Source: Mycobacterium sp. 852002-51971_SCH5477799-a
Lineage (GTDB): Bacteria; Actinomycetota; Actinomycetes; Mycobacteriales; Mycobacteriaceae
NCBI RefSeq assembly: GCF_001667145.1
Contig: NZ_LZIF01000106.1
Location: forward strand, 1-64,000
DNA length: 64,000 bases
Reading direction: 5' to 3'
Below, in pieces: positions 43,021-50,977 of this stretch; the stretch's first letter is position 1; every line of letters begins with the position of its first letter. The position numbers and the translations under genes were made by a program. Below the pieces are notes generated by a model. It was given only the letters and a program-made list of their open reading frames with translations. It did not search any database and had not been told where the DNA came from.

Positions 43021-43704
43021 ATGACCGAACCGGATAGGGATTGGGACGCCGCATACCGACAAGCCATCCCGCCCCCGTGGAGCATCGGCCGGCCGCAGCC
43101 GGAACTGGCGCTGCTCATCGATGAAGGCAAGATTCGCGGCGAGGTGCTGGACTCCGGCTGTGGCCACGCCGCGCTCTCGCTGACGCTCGCCGCGCTCGGC
43201 CACACCGTTGTCGGCCTGGACGCCAGCGCGACGGCGATTCAGGCTGCCACCGCCGCGGCCGCCGAGCGAGGGCTCACCACGGCGACGTTCGCCCAGGCCG
43301 ACGTCACCAGCTTCAGGGGCTACCCGCCCGGTTCGGACGGCCGCTTCTCCACCATCCTGGACAGCGGGCTGTTCCATGCGCTGCCGCCCGACCGGCGCCA
43401 GGACTATGTGCGGTCCATCTTTCGCGCCGCCGCGCCGGGAGCCTCGCTGTACATCCTGGCCTTCGCCGCCGGGGCACTCGACGACGCCCATTCGAACCGG
43501 CCGGGCCCGCCCGGCTTCACCGAAACCGAACTGCACGATGCCGTCGCGACGCTGTGGCGGGTCGACGACGTTCGCGCGGCGAAGGTGTACGGCACGGACG
43601 ACGCAGCCGGCTCGCCCGACAATCCGCTGGCGCATCTGGACCACGACGACGAGGGCCACTTCATGGCGCCCGGGTTCCTGCTGAGCGCGCACAAGCCCGA
43701 TTGA
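43021..43704 (+). CDS. class I SAM-dependent methyltransferase
   Basis: This 227-residue protein has a SAM-binding motif I VLDSGCGHAALSLTLAALGH (residues 42-61), motif II VVGLDAS, and motif III ILDSGLFHAL. A strong ribosome site (GAGGAGGA) precedes ATG 43021. It belongs to the small-molecule methyltransferase group seen in many actinobacteria (thiopurine/tellurite-like DSGCG proteins); the acceptor is unknown. The following 76 bp contain a palindromic operator. Confidence 0.85.
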   Translation: MTEPDRDWDAAYRQAIPPPWSIGRPQPELALLIDEGKIRGEVLDSGCGHAALSLTLAALGHTVVGLDASATAIQAATAAAAERGLTTATFAQADVTSFRGYPPGSDGRFSTILDSGLFHALPPDRRQDYVRSIFRAAAPGASLYILAFAAGALDDAHSNRPGPPGFTETELHDAVATLWRVDDVRAAKVYGTDDAAGSPDNPLAHLDHDDEGHFMAPGFLLSAHKPD

Positions 43705-43717
43705 GCCGCCTCGCGGC

Positions 43718-43740
43718 CATGGAGAATGCTATTCTCCATG
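43718..43740. promoter_or_regulatory. 23-bp palindromic operator ahead of the ACAD11-like operon
   Basis: CATGGAGAAT (43718-43727) and ATTCTCCATG (43731-43740) form a perfect 10-bp inverted repeat around GCT, 41 bp before the GTG of the first operon gene. It has the look of a TetR-type operator (GGAGAAT-N3-ATTCTCC), and the operon encodes a TetR regulator. It could double as a weak hairpin for the preceding methyltransferase gene, but lacks a T-tract. Confidence 0.65.
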
Positions 43741-43780
43741 CGGAGATTGGGGTGTGCAGCAAGGTGGGACGGAGGCTCAC

Positions 43781-44812
43781 GTGAGTGAATCGGGACTCGA
43801 CGCGGGCGTCCTCGCCCGCTGGCTGGATGCCAACGACGCACCGGGTGGTGGCGAAGAGCCGCGGTTGACTCAGCTGAAGGGCGGCTCGCAGAACACCCTC
43901 TATCTGATCGAGCGCGCCGGCCAGCGCATGGTGTTGCGGATGCCCGGCGCCCGGGCCGACGCCGCCCGCATCGACGGGCTGCTGCGGGAGATTCGCCTGG
44001 TTCGGGCGCTGTCCGGCACCGATGTCCCGCACGCGGCGCTGATCGCCGCCGACGACACCGGCGACCTGCTCGGGATGCCGTTCTACGTCATGCAGGCGAT
44101 CGACGGCTGGAGCCCGATGGACGGCGGGTGGCAATCGCCGTTCGACACCGACTTGCAGGCCCGGCAAGGCCTGGCCTTCCAATTGGTCGACGGCGCGGCC
44201 AGGCTGGGCCGAGTGGATTGGCGCAAACAAGGACTCGAAGGCTTCGGCCGGCCCGACGGATTTCACGAGCGGCAGGTCGATCGCTGGCTGGCGTTCCTCG
44301 ACGCCTACAAGGTCCGCGAGCTGCCCGGGCTAGACGTTGCCTCCGACTGGCTGCGCCGCAACCGCCCGGCGCACTACCGGGCGGGCATCATGCACGGCGA
44401 CTATCAGTTCGCCAACGTGATGTTCGCCCACGGCGGGCCCGCGCGCCTGGCCGCGATCGTGGACTGGGAGATGACCACGGTCGGCGATCCGCTGCTCGAC
44501 CTGGCGTGGTGCCTGCTGGGCTACGACGGCGAAAAGCCGCGCGAGGACGGCTTTTATCTCGACATGCGCGGAATGCCCACGCGCAGCGAGCTATTGGAGC
44601 ACTACGAATCCGTCAGCGGGTTGTCCACCGAGAACATCGACTACTACCTGGTGCTGGCCAACTGGAAGCTGGGCATCGTGCTGGAGAAGACGTACGCGGC
44701 CGGGGTAAGGACCGGCAAGGTGGACCCGAAGATCACCGACGCGTTCGGCCCGATGATCCTGCAGCTCATCGCCACAGCAGCCGAGCTCGCCCGATCCAGC
44801 AAGGTGTCCTGA
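43781..44812 (+). CDS. APH-family kinase-like protein, ACAD11-type kinase subunit
   Basis: This encodes 343 residues from GTG 43781 (GGAGG about 6 bp upstream). Kinase-fold motifs are KGGSQNTLYLIE, VLRMPG, the Brenner motif MHGDYQFANVM and the metal-binding VDWEMTTVGDPLLDL. It heads an operon with an SDR, an acyl-CoA dehydrogenase, a TetR and a quinone oxidoreductase. In mammals the homologous kinase and dehydrogenase are fused as ACAD11 and degrade 4-hydroxy acids, so here the fused pair would be split. The next gene starts 1 bp after its stop. Confidence 0.82.
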   Translation: MSESGLDAGVLARWLDANDAPGGGEEPRLTQLKGGSQNTLYLIERAGQRMVLRMPGARADAARIDGLLREIRLVRALSGTDVPHAALIAADDTGDLLGMPFYVMQAIDGWSPMDGGWQSPFDTDLQARQGLAFQLVDGAARLGRVDWRKQGLEGFGRPDGFHERQVDRWLAFLDAYKVRELPGLDVASDWLRRNRPAHYRAGIMHGDYQFANVMFAHGGPARLAAIVDWEMTTVGDPLLDLAWCLLGYDGEKPREDGFYLDMRGMPTRSELLEHYESVSGLSTENIDYYLVLANWKLGIVLEKTYAAGVRTGKVDPKITDAFGPMILQLIATAAELARSSKVS

Positions 44813-44813
44813 A

Positions 44814-45578
44814 ATGGGTTATGCCGAAGAGCTTTTCGATCTCACCGACCGGGTAATTCTGATCACCGGCGGCAGCCGCGGACTGGGACGCGAGATGGCG
44901 TTCGGCGCGGCGCGCTGCGGTGCGGATGTGGTGATCGCCAGCCGCAACCTGGACAACTGCGTGTCCACCGCCAAGGAGATCGAGGCCGAGACCGGCCGTG
45001 CGGCCATGCCGTATCAGGTGCACGTGGGGCGCTGGGATCAGTTGGACGGCTTGGTCGAGGCGACCTACGAGCGGTTTGGCAATGTCGATACGCTGATCAA
45101 CAACGCGGGTATGTCGCCGTTGTACGACAAGCTCACCGACGTGACCGAGAAGCTGTTCGACGCCGTGGTCAATCTCAACCTCAAGGGCCCATTCCGGTTG
45201 TCGGCGTTGGTCGGTGAGCGCATGGTGGCGGCCGGGCGGGGTTCGATCATCAACGTGAGTACGGCCGGATCGTTGCGACCGACACCCGACATCGTGCCCT
45301 ACGCCGCATCGAAGGCCGGGCTCAACGCCATGACCGAGGCGCTGGCGAAGGCGTTCGGCCCGGCGGTGCGGGTCAACACCCTGATGGCCGGGCCGTTCCT
45401 CACCGACGTGAGCAAGGCCTGGAATCTGGGTGCGGCACTTCAGAATCCCTTCAAGCATCTCTCCTTGGAGCGTGCGGGCGACCCGCGCGAAATCGTCGGC
45501 GCCGCGCTGTTTTTGGCGTCTGATGCGTCCAGCTTCACCACCGGCTCGATTTTGCGGGCCGACGGCGGGATCCCTTAA
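44814..45578 (+). CDS. short-chain dehydrogenase/reductase
   Basis: This 254-residue SDR has TGGSRGLG near 18-25, NNAGMSPLY, the catalytic Ser in STAGS, YAASKAGLNAMTEAL, and a C-terminal RADGGIP. It is FabG-like in length. It starts directly after the kinase stop and is followed 16 bp later by the acyl-CoA dehydrogenase, so it is within one operon. It probably oxidises a hydroxyacyl intermediate of the pathway. Confidence 0.9.
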   Translation: MGYAEELFDLTDRVILITGGSRGLGREMAFGAARCGADVVIASRNLDNCVSTAKEIEAETGRAAMPYQVHVGRWDQLDGLVEATYERFGNVDTLINNAGMSPLYDKLTDVTEKLFDAVVNLNLKGPFRLSALVGERMVAAGRGSIINVSTAGSLRPTPDIVPYAASKAGLNAMTEALAKAFGPAVRVNTLMAGPFLTDVSKAWNLGAALQNPFKHLSLERAGDPREIVGAALFLASDASSFTTGSILRADGGIP

Positions 45579-45594
45579 CGCAGGAGGTTGCACG

Positions 45595-46878
45595 ATGTCC
45601 TGGGACTTTTCTACCGATCCCGAGTTCGAAGAGAAGCTCGAATGGATCCGCGGGTTCGTTCGCGACGAGGTGGAACCGCTCGAGGTGCTATTTCCCGGGT
45701 GTGAATTTCTGCCGCTGAACGACGAGCGACGCCGCATTGTCGACCCGCTCAAACAGCAGGTGCGCGACAAGGGTTTGTGGGCACCGCATCTGGGCCCGGA
45801 GCTGGGTGGGCAGGGCTTCGGCGCGGTCAAGCTGACGCTGATCAACGAGATCCTGGGTCGCAGCCCCTGGGCGCCGATCGTGTTCGGGACGCAGGCGCCC
45901 GACACCGGCAACGCCGAGATCATCGCCCGCTTCGGGACCCAGGAACAGAAGGACCGCTACCTGTCGGGCCTGCTGTCCGGGGAGATCTTCTCGTGCTTCT
46001 CGATGACCGAGCCGCAAGGCGGCGCCGATCCGCGGGTCTTCACCACCCGGGCCGTGCGCGATGGCGACGACTGGGTCATCACCGGGCGAAAGTACTTCTC
46101 CTCCAACGCCTCCGTCGCCTCCTTCTTCATCGTCGTCGCGATCACCGACCCCGACGTGCCGGTGCATACCGGCGCGTCGACGTTCCTGATCCCCGCCGGC
46201 ACCGAGGGACTGGTAGTGGAAGCCAACCACCACCTGGTCGGCGCCGATCCGCACGAGCCGGGCCATTCCCTGGTGCACTACAACGACGTGCGAGTGTCCT
46301 CCGACGCGTTGCTGGGAGAGCCGGGCCAGGGCTTCCTGATCTTGCAGACCCGGCTGGCCGGCGGGCGGTTGCACCACGCGATGCGCTCCATCGGGATGGC
46401 GCAGCGCGCCGTCGAGATCATGTCGCGCCGGGCGAAAAGCCGCTTCACCCAAGGCAGCCTGCTGGCCGACAAACAACTGGTCCAGGAATTCGTCGCCGAC
46501 TCCTACACCGAGCTGATCCCGTTCCGGCTGACCGTGCTGCACGCGGCGTGGCTGATCGACCAGGGTGACGAGCGCGCCGCCCGGGCCGAGATCGCGGCCT
46601 GCAAGATCCTTGCTTCGCAAGTGCTCAAATCGATTGCCCTGCGGGCGATCCAGGTGCACGGGGCGCTGGGACTCACCAATCAGCTGCCACTGGTCAACGT
46701 CCTGCTCGGCGGCATCGCACTGGGCCTGGCAGACGGGCCCACCGAGGCGCACAAGGTGAACCTGGCCCGGATGCTGCTCAAGGGTTACGAGGCCGAAGAA
46801 GGCGATTGGCCCAGCGCGATGCTCGATGTGCGGCGCGCGGCGGCGCGCACCAAATACGGTGAGCTCGTTGACCTCTGA
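45595..46878 (+). CDS. acyl-CoA dehydrogenase, ACAD10/11-like
   Basis: This encodes 427 residues from ATG 45595, with AGGAGG upstream. Features are the FAD-binding CFSMTEPQGGADP and VITGRKYFSS, LLGEPGQGFLILQTRLAGGRLHHAMRSIGMAQRAVEIM, and IALRAIQVHGALGLTNQLPL. The GGRLHHAMR segment is typical of the ACAD10/11 branch. It would oxidise or eliminate from an acyl-CoA (phosphorylated 4-hydroxyacyl-CoA in the characterised homologues). The TetR gene start overlaps its 3' end. Confidence 0.9.
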   Translation: MSWDFSTDPEFEEKLEWIRGFVRDEVEPLEVLFPGCEFLPLNDERRRIVDPLKQQVRDKGLWAPHLGPELGGQGFGAVKLTLINEILGRSPWAPIVFGTQAPDTGNAEIIARFGTQEQKDRYLSGLLSGEIFSCFSMTEPQGGADPRVFTTRAVRDGDDWVITGRKYFSSNASVASFFIVVAITDPDVPVHTGASTFLIPAGTEGLVVEANHHLVGADPHEPGHSLVHYNDVRVSSDALLGEPGQGFLILQTRLAGGRLHHAMRSIGMAQRAVEIMSRRAKSRFTQGSLLADKQLVQEFVADSYTELIPFRLTVLHAAWLIDQGDERAARAEIAACKILASQVLKSIALRAIQVHGALGLTNQLPLVNVLLGGIALGLADGPTEAHKVNLARMLLKGYEAEEGDWPSAMLDVRRAAARTKYGELVDL

Positions 46879-47482
46879 CCGGGTGACCGCAGCGGTCGAG
46901 CGGGCGCTCGACGACCGCCAGCGCGGGGCCACCGAGGAGGTGGAACGCATCCTGGCCGCCGCGGTGCGCGTCATGGAACGCGTCGCACCCGAAGCGCCCC
47001 GGGTCAGCGACATCGTCGCCGAGGCGGGCTCGTCCAACAAGGCGTTCTACCGTTATTTCGCCGGCAAGGACGACCTGATCCTGGCGGTGATGGAGCGCGG
47101 GGTGGCGATCGTGGTGTCCTATCTCGAGCACCAGATGGCCAAGGAATCGCGTCCGCGCGACAGGGTCATGCGGTGGATCGAGGGCACGCTGGCCCAGGTG
47201 GCCGACCCGCACCTGATCAGCATGACCCGCGCGGCGGCCGGCCAGCTGTCGGCCGGCACCAGTTCGCGCGCGGCCGACCAGGAGATGATGCGGCCGCTTC
47301 GCGAGCTCCTCGTCGAACCCATTGCGGCGCTGGGCAGTACCGACGTCGAACGCGATGTCGAGGCGGTGTTCAACTGCACCGCCGCGACCATGCGTCACTA
47401 CATGGGTTCGGCCGAGCAGCCCGGCGCCGACGACATCGCCCACGTGGTGCGGTTCTGCTTACAGGGATTGGGGGTCAGTTGA
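46859..47482 (+). CDS. TetR-family transcriptional regulator
   Basis: This encodes about 207 residues from GTG 46859, overlapping the dehydrogenase stop by about 20 bp; TTG 46868 is an alternative. HTH: ILAAAVRVMERVAPEAPRVSDIVAEAGSSNKAFYRYFAGKDDLI. The C-terminal part is an all-helical ligand domain. It lies inside the operon it probably regulates through the palindrome at 43718-43740. Its stop overlaps the oxidoreductase ATG (TGATG). Confidence 0.88.
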   Translation: MSSLTSDRVTAAVERALDDRQRGATEEVERILAAAVRVMERVAPEAPRVSDIVAEAGSSNKAFYRYFAGKDDLILAVMERGVAIVVSYLEHQMAKESRPRDRVMRWIEGTLAQVADPHLISMTRAAAGQLSAGTSSRAADQEMMRPLRELLVEPIAALGSTDVERDVEAVFNCTAATMRHYMGSAEQPGADDIAHVVRFCLQGLGVS

Positions 47483-48450
47483 TGCGCGCGGTAATCTGCC
47501 GTTCCTATGGCACACCCGAGGACCTGGTGATCGACGACGTGCCCGACCCCGTTGCGGCTCCCGGCCAACTGCTGGTGCGGGTCCGCGCCGCCGCGGTCAA
47601 CTTTCCCGACGTGTTGTTCATCGCCGGCAAGTACCAGGTGAAAATTCCGCCTCCGTTCATACCCGGCAACGAGATCGCCGGGGAGGTCATCGCCGCCGGG
47701 GACGGCGCGCCGTTCCGTCCCGGGCAGCGTGTGTCCGGAACCACATTCGGGGCGTTCGCCGAACAGGCGCTGCTCGACGCGAGCCAGGCCGAGCTCATTC
47801 CCGACGACGCCGACTTCGCGTCGGCCGCTGCCTTCGGCGTCACCTACCGCACGGCCTATCACGCGCTGCGCTCGACCGCCGCTGTCGCACAAGGAGATTG
47901 GGTGGTCGTGCTCGGGGCCGCCGGCGGCGTGGGGCTGGCCGCGGTGGACCTGGGAGTCGCGATGGGCGCTCGGGTACTGGCCGCGGCGTCCAGCCCGGAG
48001 AAGCTCGAGCTGTGCCGGCGCCGCGGGGCCGAAGCAACCGTGGACTACGACCGCGAGGACCTGAAGACCCGCATCCGTGAACTCACCGGGGACCGCGCCC
48101 GCGTGGTGCTGGACCCGGTGGGCGGACCGTACTCGGAGCCGGCGCTGCGCGGTCTCGCGCGTGGCGGCACCTTCGTCACGCTGGGCTACGCCGCGGGCTC
48201 CATCCCGGCCATTCCGCTCAATCTCGTTCTGCTCAAAGACATCTGCGTGCGTGGCATGGAAATCCGGACGTTCATGACCGACCGGCCCGACGAGGCCGTG
48301 CGCGACATGGCGGAGTTGGCACAGATGTTCGCTGACGGCACGGTGCGGCCGTACATCGGCGCGAGATTCCCGCTGTCGCAGACCGCGGCGGCGTTGCGGC
48401 ACGTGGCCGACCGCAAGGTGCTGGGCAAGGTGGTAATCGACGTCGCGTGA
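47482..48450 (+). CDS. NADPH:quinone oxidoreductase family protein (MDR, zinc-independent)
   Basis: This 322-residue medium-chain reductase starts at ATG 47482. It has the N-terminal PGQLLVRVRAAAVNFPDVLFIAGKYQ, cofactor loop LGAAGGVGLAAVDLGVAMGARVLAAA (AAGGVG), and DPVGG. Zinc ligands of alcohol dehydrogenases are absent, so it belongs to the quinone oxidoreductase/enoyl-reductase type. It is the last gene of the operon. It may reduce an enal/enone product. The convergent alkyl sulfatase stop lies 7 bp downstream. Confidence 0.9.
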   Translation: MRAVICRSYGTPEDLVIDDVPDPVAAPGQLLVRVRAAAVNFPDVLFIAGKYQVKIPPPFIPGNEIAGEVIAAGDGAPFRPGQRVSGTTFGAFAEQALLDASQAELIPDDADFASAAAFGVTYRTAYHALRSTAAVAQGDWVVVLGAAGGVGLAAVDLGVAMGARVLAAASSPEKLELCRRRGAEATVDYDREDLKTRIRELTGDRARVVLDPVGGPYSEPALRGLARGGTFVTLGYAAGSIPAIPLNLVLLKDICVRGMEIRTFMTDRPDEAVRDMAELAQMFADGTVRPYIGARFPLSQTAAALRHVADRKVLGKVVIDVA

Positions 48451-48457
48451 CTCCGTG

Positions 48458-50332
48458 TCACGGCGTGACGATGTTGAAATTCGGGTCCGGCCCGTCGAGC
48501 ACACTCAGCAGCGACTGCAGCGCGGCCCGATCGCCGGACAGCTGCAGGCCCGGTGCGCTGAAATCCCCCATCGTCACGGTGAGCAGACGAATCTTGTTGT
48601 CCAACAGTATCGCAACGGTCGCGGTCGAGGGATCGGGTGCCGCCTGGCGGCGTACCAGCACCCCATTGCGCAGGGTGAGCCGATAATTGAGTGCGGTGTC
48701 GGCGAAGGTGATGTCGATGGCGATATCCAGATCCCAGCTGCGTGGCCCGTTGACCCGAATCGCCAGGCCGTCGAAGATCTGCTCCGGCGTCAGCTGATTC
48801 AGCATTGACGGCGACGTTGTGGTGGTTGCGGTGCCGAAGTTGCCGTCGTGCAATTCCTTTGCCCCGCTGAGGAAGAAGTTGCGCCAGGTCGCGTTTTCTG
48901 CCCCGTAGGCCAGCTGCTCGAGAGTGTCGGCGCACAGTGCGCGGGCACCGGCATGTTCGCTGTCGGTGAAGATCGCGTGGTCCAGCAGCGTTGCGGCCCA
49001 GCGGAAGTCGCCGGAGTCGAAGGCCACCCTGGCCAGGTCGACGACGCGGTCGATTCCGCCCATTGCCTCTACATACCGGGGCGCCAGGGCCTCGGGAGGA
49101 TGGGGCCACAACCGGGCGGGGTTGCCGTCGAACCAACCCATGTAGCGCTGATAGATCGCCTTGACGTTATGGCTCACCGATCCGTAGTAGCCGTGCGTAT
49201 GCCAGGCCTGCTCGAGAGCCGGTGGCATCTGGAACATTTCGGCTATCTCGACGCCGGTGTGGCCCTGATTGAGCATTCGTAGCGTCTGGTCGTGCAGGTA
49301 GGCATACATGTCGCGCTGCAGCGACAGAAACTCGACGATGCTGTCCCGTCCCCACGTCGGCCAATGATGGGAGGCGAACACGACATCGGCCCGATCGGCA
49401 AACGTGTCGATGGCTTCGGTGAGATATCCGGACCAGGCGTGCGGGTCACGCACCAGGGCGCCGCGCAGGGTCAGCAGGTTGTGCAGATTGTGCGTGGCAT
49501 TCTCGGCCATGCACAAGGCGCGGAAACGCGGGAAATAGAAATGCATTTCGGCGGGCGCCTCGGTGCCGGGCGCCATCTGGAACTCGATCTCCACGCCGTC
49601 GATCGTGTGTTTTTCACCGGTAGTGCGGATGTCGATGGTGGGCACGATTAAGGCGACTTCACCGGTGGACGGCGTCTGGCCAAGCCCGCAGCCCACCTGA
49701 TCCAGGGGTCCGCGCGGCAGCAGGGTGCCGTACATGTAGGTCGCGCGGCGCGTCATTGCCGGTCCGGCGTAGACGTTCTCCTGGACCGCATGCTCGACGA
49801 AGCCTTCCGGCGCCAGCACGGCCACCGCGCCGGCATCCACATCGGTCTGCGAGGTGATGCCCAGCACGCCGCCGAAATGGTCGACGTGGCTGTGGGTGTA
49901 GATCACCGCGACGACGGGGCGCTCACCACCCCGGTGTGTGCGATACAGCGCCAGCGCCGCCCCCGCCACTTCCGTGGACACCAGAGGATCGATGACGATG
50001 ATGCCGTTGTCGGATTCCACGAAGGTGATGTTCGAGAGGTCGAAGCCGCGAACTTGGTAGATGCCCGGAACCACTTCGTAGAGGCCTTGCTTGGCGGCCA
50101 GCGTCGACTGGCGCCAGAGGCTGGGGTGAACCGACGTCGGGGCGGGACCATCCAAGAACGAGTAGGCGTCGTTGTCCCACACCACCCGTCCGTCGGCCGC
50201 TGTGATCACGCACGGAGAAAGGGCGGCAATGAATCCGCGGTCGGCGTTGGCGAAATCCGTCTCATCGTGAAAAGGCAGAACATGGCCGCGATGCGCCGAT
50301 TCGATGACTGCGCTGGGAGACTTGTGGTCCAC
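48458..50332 (-). CDS. alkyl sulfatase-type metallo-beta-lactamase hydrolase (Rv3762c-like)
   Basis: This 624-residue protein has the full length of SdsA-type alkyl sulfatases. The metal motif THSHVDHFGG is at 146-155 with all His/Asp ligands, followed by ALCMAENATHNLHNLLTLRGALVRD and VFASHHWPTWG. A dimerisation/TPR-like region is in the middle, and a C-terminal SCP2-like lipid-binding domain runs from about residue 520. It cleaves primary alkyl sulfates to alcohol and sulfate. Its position and length match Rv3762c. It lies divergent from lpqH. Confidence 0.92.
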   Translation of the reverse strand: MDHKSPSAVIESAHRGHVLPFHDETDFANADRGFIAALSPCVITAADGRVVWDNDAYSFLDGPAPTSVHPSLWRQSTLAAKQGLYEVVPGIYQVRGFDLSNITFVESDNGIIVIDPLVSTEVAGAALALYRTHRGGERPVVAVIYTHSHVDHFGGVLGITSQTDVDAGAVAVLAPEGFVEHAVQENVYAGPAMTRRATYMYGTLLPRGPLDQVGCGLGQTPSTGEVALIVPTIDIRTTGEKHTIDGVEIEFQMAPGTEAPAEMHFYFPRFRALCMAENATHNLHNLLTLRGALVRDPHAWSGYLTEAIDTFADRADVVFASHHWPTWGRDSIVEFLSLQRDMYAYLHDQTLRMLNQGHTGVEIAEMFQMPPALEQAWHTHGYYGSVSHNVKAIYQRYMGWFDGNPARLWPHPPEALAPRYVEAMGGIDRVVDLARVAFDSGDFRWAATLLDHAIFTDSEHAGARALCADTLEQLAYGAENATWRNFFLSGAKELHDGNFGTATTTTSPSMLNQLTPEQIFDGLAIRVNGPRSWDLDIAIDITFADTALNYRLTLRNGVLVRRQAAPDPSTATVAILLDNKIRLLTVTMGDFSAPGLQLSGDRAALQSLLSVLDGPDPNFNIVTP

Positions 50333-50508
50333 AAGTCTTACCTTGCCATTAACGCGCCATCAGCAAAGTCGTTCCGATGGCTTTTGGTCGTCCAATTAAT
50401 GAACACGGCAACAATTTCTTCGGGTTCTGGATCACGGCCCAGTTAACCCGCATACTGCCCAGGCGGCTCTCGATGCCGAGGACCGCAACTTCGGGCAAAG
50501 GAGAACAG

Positions 50509-50976
50509 GTGAAGCGTGGACTGACTGCCGCGGCAGCTGGAGCGGCATTTCTGGTCGCCGGGATATCGGGCTGTTCGAGCAACAAATCAAATGGCGTTTC
50601 GACCTCGGTGCCGGGCGGCTCCGTGTCGGCCGGCGGCAACAACTCGTCGAAGGTCATCATCGACGGCAAGGATCAGAACGTCCAGGGCACCACTATTTGC
50701 ACCAAGGCCGGCGGCAATATCTCAATCGCGGTCGGCGGGAACACCACCGGAATCAGCGTCGTGCTCGCCGACGCCAGCCCGCTCGCGGTTAAGGCGGTCC
50801 AGCTCGGCAACGTCAACGGCGTGACGCTTCAGTACGCGCAAGGTGGCCAGGGCAACGCCTCGGCGACCAAGGACGGCAATACATACAAGGTCACGGGCAC
50901 CGCCACCGGCGTCGACATGGCGAACCCGATGCAGCAGGTGAACAAGCCGTTCGAAATCGACGCGACGTGCTCCTGA
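50509..50976 (+). CDS. lpqH: 19-kDa lipoprotein LpqH
   Basis: This encodes 155 residues from GTG 50509 (AAAGGAGA upstream). The lipoprotein signal MKRGLTAAAAGAAFLVAGISGC has its lipobox Cys at 22, followed by a Ser/Asn/Gly-rich linker (SSNKSNGVSTSV). The mature domain contains VIIDGKDQNVQGTTICTKAGGNISIAVGG and ends in FEIDATCS. This is the major mycobacterial TLR2-active lipoprotein family; the length, 155 versus about 159, and the tcrY neighbour agree with Rv3763. Confidence 0.93.
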   Translation: MKRGLTAAAAGAAFLVAGISGCSSNKSNGVSTSVPGGSVSAGGNNSSKVIIDGKDQNVQGTTICTKAGGNISIAVGGNTTGISVVLADASPLAVKAVQLGNVNGVTLQYAQGGQGNASATKDGNTYKVTGTATGVDMANPMQQVNKPFEIDATCS

Positions 50977-50977
50977 C

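Noticed and set aside
43718..43740. Palindrome as an intrinsic terminator of the methyltransferase gene
   Set aside because: No T-run follows and the symmetry is exact as in operators; an operator fits better, though readout as a hairpin is not excluded.
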